Assembly: GCF_030161375.1 (NCBI RefSeq)
Contig: NZ_BSSQ01000018.1
Span: forward strand, 124,001 to 188,000
From: Paenibacillus glycanilyticus
GTDB lineage: Bacteria; Bacillota; Bacilli; Paenibacillales; Paenibacillaceae
Direction: 5' to 3'
Length of the DNA stretch: 64,000 nt
The notes beneath the pieces were generated by a model. The model was given only the letters and a program-made list of their open reading frames with translations. It was not told where the DNA came from and searched no databases. A program made the translations under genes and the position numbers. Position 1 is the stretch's first letter, and each line of letters starts with the position of its first letter. Shown in pieces: positions 58,945 to 64,000 of this stretch.

Positions 58945-58973
58945 ATATTAAGACTCGATATATCGCATGTCAA
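58945..58973 (-). promoter_or_regulatory. PadR/DUF2812 promoter
   Basis: On the minus strand TTGACA (58968-58973) and TAATAT (58945-58950) are separated by 17 bases. Confidence 0.65.
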
Positions 58974-58978
58974 TATAG
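58956..58978. promoter_or_regulatory. PadR candidate operator 2
   Basis: It contains the perfect 10-bp palindrome CGATATATCG (58956-58965) followed by a diverged copy of the operator-1 arm, and covers the -35 box and spacer of the promoter. Confidence 0.55.
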
Positions 58979-59096
58979 TTTTGGGAAATTAAAGAAATTT
59001 AGGCTTGTCTGAATATACGAGGATTAGCAGAGGAACAAATTAGGAAGACGATTCGTCTATTAGCATGGAGCATTCTGAATAAAAGGATGGTTATCT

Positions 59097-59816
59097 ATGA
59101 AGCTGAACAAACGGCCTGCAATCGTTACGGGTCTGCTTCTTTTGTTTATCATCGCCGGCATTCTCGAATACAAGGGGATGATCTGGCATAACAGCTTGTT
59201 TGCGGCCAAATACAAGGTTAGAGGAATTGATGTTTCCCATTATCAGGGCAAGATCGATTGGGACAAGGTTGCCGGCAGCGGCAAGTGGAATTTCGTCTAT
59301 ATCAAAGCAACGGAAGGAAAAGATCTTACGGACGAGTATTTCAAGTCGAACTGGGAACAGGCTCGAAGCAATGGCATGCGAACGGGCGCTTATCATTTCT
59401 TTACGACGCAAAGCTCCGGAACTGAACAAGCGGCTCATTTTATGGAGGAGGTTCCTTACGAGAAAGCAAGTCTCCCGCCTGTTATCGATATCGAGATTAG
59501 CCCCGACAAGGATGTCGCGCACATTCAGAACGAACTGACTGTCTTGGCAAACGGGCTCGAGCAGCACTACAAGCAACGCCCCATTCTTTACGTGACTTAC
59601 GATACCTATAACGCTTATATTGCGGGCAGCTTCGAGGATTATGACATTTGGGTCAGAGATGTCTTAAAGCCCCCTGCTCTGCGCGATGACCGCGCTTGGA
59701 TCTTCTGGCAATATAAGAACCGGGGGCATGTCTCCGGTATTGACGCTTATGTCGACATTAACGTGTTTCACGGTAACAAGGCCGATTTCGAGGCTAGGTT
59801 CAAAAGCTCAAAATAA
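59097..59816 (+). CDS. GH25 lysozyme-like muramidase, membrane-anchored or secreted
   Basis: 239 residues. After a basic N-terminus and one hydrophobic helix (VTGLLLLFIIAGIL) comes a GH25 barrel: GIDVSHYQGKIDWDKV (catalytic-site Asp), YIKATEGKD, GAYHFF, the acidic pair in VIDIEI that should hold the catalytic Glu, and IFWQYKNRGHVSGID at the C-terminus. It would cleave the beta-1,4 bond between MurNAc and GlcNAc in peptidoglycan at the outer membrane face. There is no clear signal cleavage site, so it may stay membrane-tethered. Single-gene unit with AAGGATGG before the ATG and a shared terminator after. Confidence 0.92.
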   Translation: MKLNKRPAIVTGLLLLFIIAGILEYKGMIWHNSLFAAKYKVRGIDVSHYQGKIDWDKVAGSGKWNFVYIKATEGKDLTDEYFKSNWEQARSNGMRTGAYHFFTTQSSGTEQAAHFMEEVPYEKASLPPVIDIEISPDKDVAHIQNELTVLANGLEQHYKQRPILYVTYDTYNAYIAGSFEDYDIWVRDVLKPPALRDDRAWIFWQYKNRGHVSGIDAYVDINVFHGNKADFEARFKSSK

Positions 59817-59858
59817 AAAAGCGATACTTCTTATTTACACAGAAGCACCGCTTTTATA
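59817..59858. terminator. Bidirectional terminator, lysozyme / small secreted protein
   Basis: AAAAGCGATACTTCT and AGAAGCACCGCTTTT pair at 13 of 15 positions (one further position G-T) around a 9-base loop; T-rich flanks on both strands. Confidence 0.8.
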
Positions 59859-59859
59859 A

Positions 59860-60276
59860 TTATTTTTGAATCTTATAAGTAAATTTCCACTCGGCCGTAT
59901 TTCCTGAATACCTGCCGCGGTTTTCCGTAACGACTACTTGCAGTGCTTTATTAACGCTTTTTGTAATCGAAGAGACCTTTACCGCAACATTAGCTGAACC
60001 GCTTTCCGGAATTTTATCCTGCTCTTCCGCGTACGCCTTCAACTTAATGCTGTCCGATGCTTTCAGATTCAGGGTTACGCTTTTCCCTTCCTGAACTTCT
60101 TTGCCGTTCACATAAGCAGTGGTCTCCCACTCGTTGCCCACATGATTGTTTTCTACTAACTCTACGCTAACAAGCGTCACTTTCAATTTGGTCGTTTTGT
60201 CTGCTGCGGCAACAGGTTGCATGAACAATGTGGACACCGCCATAACTGCCAATGCCAACTTCAGATGCTTATACAA
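59860..60276 (-). CDS. Small secreted beta-rich protein, unknown function
   Basis: 138 residues: a signal peptide (YKHLKLALAVMAVS, then cut near AAA at about 25) followed by one domain of alternating short strands (KLKVTLVSVELVE, ETTAYVNGKEV, SVTLNLKASDSIKL, WKFTYKIQ). No family was recognised and there is no anchor. The start is TTG at 60274-60276, because GAGGGGG lies 8 bases upstream and the signal peptide then begins properly. A longer frame from 60363 would place 29 polar residues before the signal. Confidence 0.78.
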   Translation of the reverse strand: MYKHLKLALAVMAVSTLFMQPVAAADKTTKLKVTLVSVELVENNHVGNEWETTAYVNGKEVQEGKSVTLNLKASDSIKLKAYAEEQDKIPESGSANVAVKVSSITKSVNKALQVVVTENRGRYSGNTAEWKFTYKIQK

Positions 60277-60430
60277 GGCAAGAACCCCCTCAAGTTTTTT
60301 CCACCCAAGGATACAAAGTTCTCTGAAGCAGCCGAAAATCCTTCTTTCAACCTGTTTTACCATATTATTGAAGTTATAAATCTTAGAACAAACCTTATAT
60401 CCCTATATCCCTATAACTCAGGTTATTATC

Positions 60431-60991
60431 TTAATTCGAGGACAAAGCTTCCTCAATCGCGAGTTCCAGATCTGCTGGCTGCGTAGTTGGCTCAAACCTT
60501 GCGATCACTTGCCCCTCTTTATCGATAAGAAATTTCGAGAAGTTCCATTTCACGCCGTTGCCTTCATGCAAGTCCTGGTGATTCTGCTGTAGAAAATGTT
60601 TCATCCACATCTCGTCGGAATTGTCCGGATGATAGCCTTGGAAAGGCGCTTGCTCCGTAAGGTGTTGGAATAACGGATGAACCTGCTCTCCGCGCAACTC
60701 GATCTTCTCGAACAAAGAGAAAGTAACCCCTACTTCGCGGCGGCAATGTTCCTCCACTTCGGAATTGCTGCCGGGCTCTTTCCCGTTAAACTGATTGCAC
60801 GGAAAACCTAATAATTCAAAGCCATGCATCCAATATTTCTCGTACAAGTGTTGGAGCCCTTCGAACTGCTTGGAATAACTGCAGGCACTTGCGGTGTTCA
60901 CGATCAGAAGAACCCTGCCACGATACGCAGACAGATGAATGGGCTCCCCATTTATCTCATTAACTTGAAAGTCATAGATGGACTTCTTCAT
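60431..60991 (-). CDS. Glutathione peroxidase family thiol peroxidase
   Basis: 186 residues with the GPx thioredoxin-like fold. The peroxidatic Cys lies in NTASACSYSKQF (normally N-A-S-x-C-G-x-T), the second motif is LLGFPCNQFNGKEPG, and the WNFSKFLID motif supplies Trp and Asn of the catalytic tetrad. Bacterial members usually run on thioredoxin rather than glutathione. It is somewhat longer than the common 160 residues because of an insertion between HPLFQHL and WNFSKF. Cys replaces Sec, as normal in bacteria. Single gene; no terminator was seen. Confidence 0.92.
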   Translation of the reverse strand: MKKSIYDFQVNEINGEPIHLSAYRGRVLLIVNTASACSYSKQFEGLQHLYEKYWMHGFELLGFPCNQFNGKEPGSNSEVEEHCRREVGVTFSLFEKIELRGEQVHPLFQHLTEQAPFQGYHPDNSDEMWMKHFLQQNHQDLHEGNGVKWNFSKFLIDKEGQVIARFEPTTQPADLELAIEEALSSN

Positions 60992-61129
60992 CTTTTATTC
61001 CTCTCCCCTATATTTATATTTCATCCATCATATATCCGATTAACTTATCTGAATAATATATAGATTCAATAAATTCAATAGGCAAAACCTATAATAGGAG
61101 TTAGCTGGGAAATCACCTTAATTTCCCCA

Positions 61130-61651
61130 CTACGTTAACCGCTTAACTGCCTCCTTCAGGATCGCATAGTCGCGAAGCAGCATAAACCTGTCCGAATATT
61201 CAACATCAACGTTATCCAATGAACGATCCATGATCGAGACCGCTTGTCCGATATTCATCCATTGAACCGCCATACCCAGTTCTTGCTCGCTTGCGGTTAG
61301 AGTTATCGAATTCGTATTTATTCCCGCTTGTGCCAAATAACAATGCGAATACTGGAAGAACCGATTCCGGTGCTTATGTTCTTCCACGAAACCAAGCGTT
61401 CCCGTCACTTCAGCCTCATAGCCTGTCTCCTCCAGAATCTCTCTCACAAAAGCCGCCTCCGCCAACTCCCCTTCGTCTATTCCGCCCCCCGGCAGTTTGT
61501 ACATGCCCTCACTAGCCATATACATCATGGCAACCTGATTGTCATTGTTGATCAATACCCCTCTTGCCGCATAGCGGGATACGGTATCCATATATACAGG
61601 CAACGTATCGCCGCCAATAACATCACTATCGGTTATTTTTAATTTCAGCAT
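61130..61651 (-). CDS. Nudix hydrolase
   Basis: 173 residues. The Nudix box G-x5-E-x7-R-E-x2-E-E-x-G is complete in GGIDEGELAEAAFVREILEE followed by TGY. Flanking strands (RGVLINNDNQVAMMYMA, GTLGFVEEHKHRNRFFQ) match the alpha-beta-alpha Nudix fold. It would hydrolyse a nucleoside diphosphate linked to another group using Mg2+; the substrate is not predictable. AAGGAG is about 10 bases before the ATG. The small membrane protein just upstream may share its transcript. Confidence 0.9.
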   Translation of the reverse strand: MLKLKITDSDVIGGDTLPVYMDTVSRYAARGVLINNDNQVAMMYMASEGMYKLPGGGIDEGELAEAAFVREILEETGYEAEVTGTLGFVEEHKHRNRFFQYSHCYLAQAGINTNSITLTASEQELGMAVQWMNIGQAVSIMDRSLDNVDVEYSDRFMLLRDYAILKEAVKRLT

Positions 61652-61675
61652 CTTTAATAATCTCCTTTGTTTCGT

Positions 61676-61930
61676 TCATTCTGAACGTCTTTTCTTGATT
61701 ACATATTGCGTCCCCACCACCAATATTGCCATACATAAGGAGGGGACAATGCTTGCGATTAATCGATCGGGATTAAAGTGGCGAACCGAATAATACAACC
61801 CGTCACACACGTAGACCAGCAGTATGCCGTATACGAATCTTCCTATCCATTTGGTCAATTGTTTAAGTCTTTTAAAGCTTAACAACGTGAAATAGATGGA
61901 CGCCATCACAATCGTTAAGATCATAAACAT
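61676..61930 (-). CDS. Small membrane protein, unknown function
   Basis: 84 residues with three hydrophobic segments (MILTIVMASIYFTLLSF, IGRFVYGILLVYVC, SLCMAILVVGTQYVI) and a basic tail KKRRSE. GGAGGG lies 9 bases before the ATG at 61928-61930; an earlier ATG at 61957 is less well placed. It precedes the Nudix gene by 24 bases. No known family. Confidence 0.7.
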   Translation of the reverse strand: MFMILTIVMASIYFTLLSFKRLKQLTKWIGRFVYGILLVYVCDGLYYSVRHFNPDRLIASIVPSLCMAILVVGTQYVIKKRRSE

Positions 61931-62072
61931 CTCTTCGTTCCCTCCGCCTTCCCGCATCGTCTTCTAAATATGTTTATTTAAAAAATCCATAGCCTGCGGA
62001 CATGAAATCGATTAATCTATTATCATTGTAATTGTCATATTTTACATGCTGAGTAACATTAAGGGGGTTCCT

Positions 62073-62870
62073 ATGCTTCAGGCCTATTGGTACATTACAA
62101 AGATGAAGCTGCTCGTTAATTTGACTTACCGATTTGAAGTGTTTACTTCCGTGGCAACCAATCTCATTCTTATGCTCGCATCCGTCTTCTTATGGCAAAC
62201 CGCTTATAAAGGCGGATCCGGATCGGTCGAGGCGCTTAGCCTGCAGGATCTTACTACATACACGATTCTCTCCATCACCATCTCCACCATCTTTGTATGC
62301 GACGTGCAGAACACCATTTATTCGAAAATAAGAGAGGGTCAGATCGTCACCGACTTCTACCGCCCGATTCCGCTTCTTGCCTGCTACCTGGCTGAAGATA
62401 TCGGGGAAATGTTCAGTTCCTTACTGAACCGAGCTCTTCCGCTTATCGTGTTTGCTTCCCTCTTTTTCGGCATTCCATGGCCTTCATCCTTCCAGAACTT
62501 TCTGCTTTTTCTCCCCAGCTGCGTGTTAAGCTACGCGATCCTCTGGCTGCTCAGCGCGCTTATTGGACTTGTTGCTTTCTGGGTGATGGAACTGGGCAAC
62601 ATGGGGAACGTCAAAGACGCCATAGTCCGCGTATTGTCGGGCAGTATCGTACCGCTCTGGTTTTTCCCGGAATCCGTTCAGACCGTCTCGAAATTTCTTC
62701 CTTTCCAATATACCTATCAGACTCCGCTTGGGATCTACATAGGCAATACCAATGTTATTGATGCATTATCCTCAATGGCTGTACAAGCGGTATGGGTTGG
62801 GATTCTGTATCTCATCCTCACAGCCGGATGGGCGCGCACGAAGAAAAAAACGCTAATCCAAGGAGGTTGA
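62073..62870 (+). CDS. ABC-2 type transporter permease, subunit 1
   Basis: 265 residues with about six helices and the pattern of the COG4587-type permeases: an N-terminal cytoplasmic stretch MLQAYWYITKMKLLVNLTYRFEVF, and a long first loop. GGGGG is 5 bases before the ATG at 62073; the upstream ATG at 62046 is rejected. It is the first of a three-gene exporter (permease, permease, ATPase). The two permeases should dimerise and export a lipid, drug or peptide; the substrate is unknown. Confidence 0.9.
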   Translation: MLQAYWYITKMKLLVNLTYRFEVFTSVATNLILMLASVFLWQTAYKGGSGSVEALSLQDLTTYTILSITISTIFVCDVQNTIYSKIREGQIVTDFYRPIPLLACYLAEDIGEMFSSLLNRALPLIVFASLFFGIPWPSSFQNFLLFLPSCVLSYAILWLLSALIGLVAFWVMELGNMGNVKDAIVRVLSGSIVPLWFFPESVQTVSKFLPFQYTYQTPLGIYIGNTNVIDALSSMAVQAVWVGILYLILTAGWARTKKKTLIQGG

Positions 62871-62878
62871 ATCGCGCC

Positions 62879-63697
62879 ATGGTATCCACGATCAAGCATT
62901 ATGTATCTGTCGCTTCCTGCTGGGCGCGGCTTGCCGTTCAGCGGCAGCTGGAGTATCCGTTATTCCTCGTCAGCTGGCTGCTCATGATTCCCATTCAATA
63001 CTTTTCCGGCATCTGGATGCTCAAGATTATCGTCGACCGCTTTCAGGCGCTTAACGGGTGGGACTTTCCCCAACTCACTTTCCTATATGGACTTGGCCTG
63101 ATTAGCCACGGCATCTTTGTCGTTTTCTTTATTAATACATGGAGCATGGATTACATGGTCATCAATGGCGGCTACGACCGCCTACTGCTTCGCCCGATGA
63201 ACGTCTTCTTCCAGTTGGTCGCAAGTTACGTTAATTTTATCGGGTTAATCGACTGTATTCCGGGGATCATTATCTTCCTCTATGGCGCGGAGATTGCGGG
63301 CTTCCACTGGTCCATCGCCAACATCGGCAAGCTTGTTCTCGTGCTGATCGGCGGGATCCTGATTCGGGCCGCGTTATTTACTAGCCTTGGCACGATTGCC
63401 TTCTGGACCAAACGCAACGGCTCCATGGTGGGCTTCGCCCTGACTATGCTGGAGAGGGCAACCATGTATCCCCTCAGCATATATCCTTATTTCTTGCAAG
63501 CCATATTCACCTTCATCATCCCAATCGGGTTCATCAGCTTCTATCCGGCTGCGGAATTTCTGAACATCGACAGCGGACAATTTGATCTCCCGTTAAGTTT
63601 TGCCTTATGGACACCGCTCGTAGGCGTCATATGCTTCCTGATCGCCGGCGGCATCTTCAAATTCGGTATGAAAAATTACGAGAGCGCAGGCTCTTAA
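62879..63697 (+). CDS. ABC-2 type transporter permease, subunit 2
   Basis: 272 residues with six helices; the opening HYVSVASCWARLAVQRQLEYPLF and the middle segment MNVFFQLVASYVNFIGLIDC fit the COG3694-type partner of COG4587 permeases. AAGGAGG lies at the end of the preceding gene, 12 bases before the ATG at 62879; a frame reaching 62792 lies inside subunit 1 and is rejected. The close packing implies one transcript and fixed stoichiometry with subunit 1. Confidence 0.9.
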   Translation: MVSTIKHYVSVASCWARLAVQRQLEYPLFLVSWLLMIPIQYFSGIWMLKIIVDRFQALNGWDFPQLTFLYGLGLISHGIFVVFFINTWSMDYMVINGGYDRLLLRPMNVFFQLVASYVNFIGLIDCIPGIIIFLYGAEIAGFHWSIANIGKLVLVLIGGILIRAALFTSLGTIAFWTKRNGSMVGFALTMLERATMYPLSIYPYFLQAIFTFIIPIGFISFYPAAEFLNIDSGQFDLPLSFALWTPLVGVICFLIAGGIFKFGMKNYESAGS

Positions 63698-63716
63698 GAA
63701 GAGGGGATTGGGCAAA

Positions 63717-64000
63717 ATGGATGCGGTTATTGAGGTTAAAGATCTCGTGAAGGAATATATCATCGTGAAGAAAGAAAGCGGACTGCGCGGTTCCGTGAAA
63801 AGTCTGCTATTTCCCAAGAAAACAAAATTTAACGGGGTAAACGGAATAAGTTTCTCGATTGCCCCCGGCGAAATTGTAGGCTACATTGGCCCTAACGGCG
63901 CCGGCAAAAGCACAACGATTAAGATGCTGACCGGGATTCTGCATCCTACCGCAGGTTCGATTCAAGTATGCGGCATCTCCCCGCAGGCGGACCGGAAAGC
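63717..64000 (+). CDS. ABC transporter ATP-binding protein, cut by the window end
   Basis: The first 94 or so residues are visible: MDAVIEVKDLVKEY, a 20-residue insertion with basic residues (KKESGLRGSVKSLLFPKK) typical of COG4586-type ATPases, then Walker A GPNGAGKST and IKMLTGILHPTAG. The Q-loop and beyond lie outside. It should energise the two permeases just upstream. GAGGGG lies a little far (about 10 bases) from the ATG at 63717; another ATG at 63721 is out of frame. Confidence 0.92.
   Translation, partial: MDAVIEVKDLVKEYIIVKKESGLRGSVKSLLFPKKTKFNGVNGISFSIAPGEIVGYIGPNGAGKSTTIKMLTGILHPTAGSIQVCGISPQADRK

Overview
The window looks like chromosomal DNA of a Paenibacillus-type Firmicute (inference). 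The support is: strong AAGGAGG-type ribosome sites with many TTG and GTG starts, SLH-anchored surface proteins, YesM/YesN-type two-component systems beside carbohydrate ABC transporters that lack their own ATPase, cre and Fur sites, and Rho-independent terminators after most transcription units. I saw no rRNA, tRNA, CRISPR array, prophage or complete insertion sequence.

Layout. 1-3.8 kb: 3' part of an MFS transporter, a GT4 glycosyltransferase overlapping a YbhN-like membrane protein, and a GNAT acetyltransferase. 4.2-10.7 kb: a 2145-residue SLH surface protein with nine tandem cadherin/Ig-like repeats. 10.8-11.4 kb: a DUF975 membrane protein whose paralogue lies at 47.9 kb. 11.5-16.9 kb: Fur-controlled ferric-siderophore uptake (two lipoprotein receptors, two permeases, an AraC regulator, no ATPase). 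17-24.2 kb: a sugar transporter split across divergent units (two permeases left; YesM kinase, YesN regulator and receptor right). 24.3-29.6 kb: GH43 enzyme, two permeases and a receptor under a GntR/LacI-type repressor and a cre site. 29.9-31.8 kb: an NHL-repeat protein and a sugar-isomerase-like TIM barrel. 31.9-47.4 kb: a probable mannan locus with an SLH-anchored GH5 enzyme, its transporter, a second YesM/YesN pair, and a divergent free secreted GH5 enzyme carrying the same carbohydrate-binding module. 47.5-53.3 kb: a small membrane protein, the second DUF975, a repeat-rich spacer, a rhodanese, a LysR regulator, a Btr-like AraC/receptor fusion and a third Fur-controlled receptor. 53.4-61.9 kb: VOC protein, AraC regulator with a Gfo/Idh/MocA dehydrogenase and an aldo/keto reductase, a second aldo/keto reductase, DUF2812 with PadR, GH25 lysozyme, a small secreted protein, glutathione peroxidase, Nudix hydrolase and a small membrane protein. 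62.1 kb to the end: two ABC-2 permeases and the start of their ATPase.

How it fits together. Two themes dominate: capture of plant-type polysaccharide (cell-surface and free enzymes, lipoprotein receptors, permeases, local sensors, global CcpA-type repression) and iron acquisition under Fur with AraC-type local activators. The ATPase for the sugar transporters is presumably a shared MsmX-type protein, and that for the siderophore permeases a YusV-type protein, both outside the window (inference from Bacillus). No wholly new multi-gene system is evident. The most unusual items are the transposase-like leader on the Btr-like regulator, the two intergenic inverted-repeat families, the composition break inside the cadherin SLH gene, and the paired anchored/free GH5 design.
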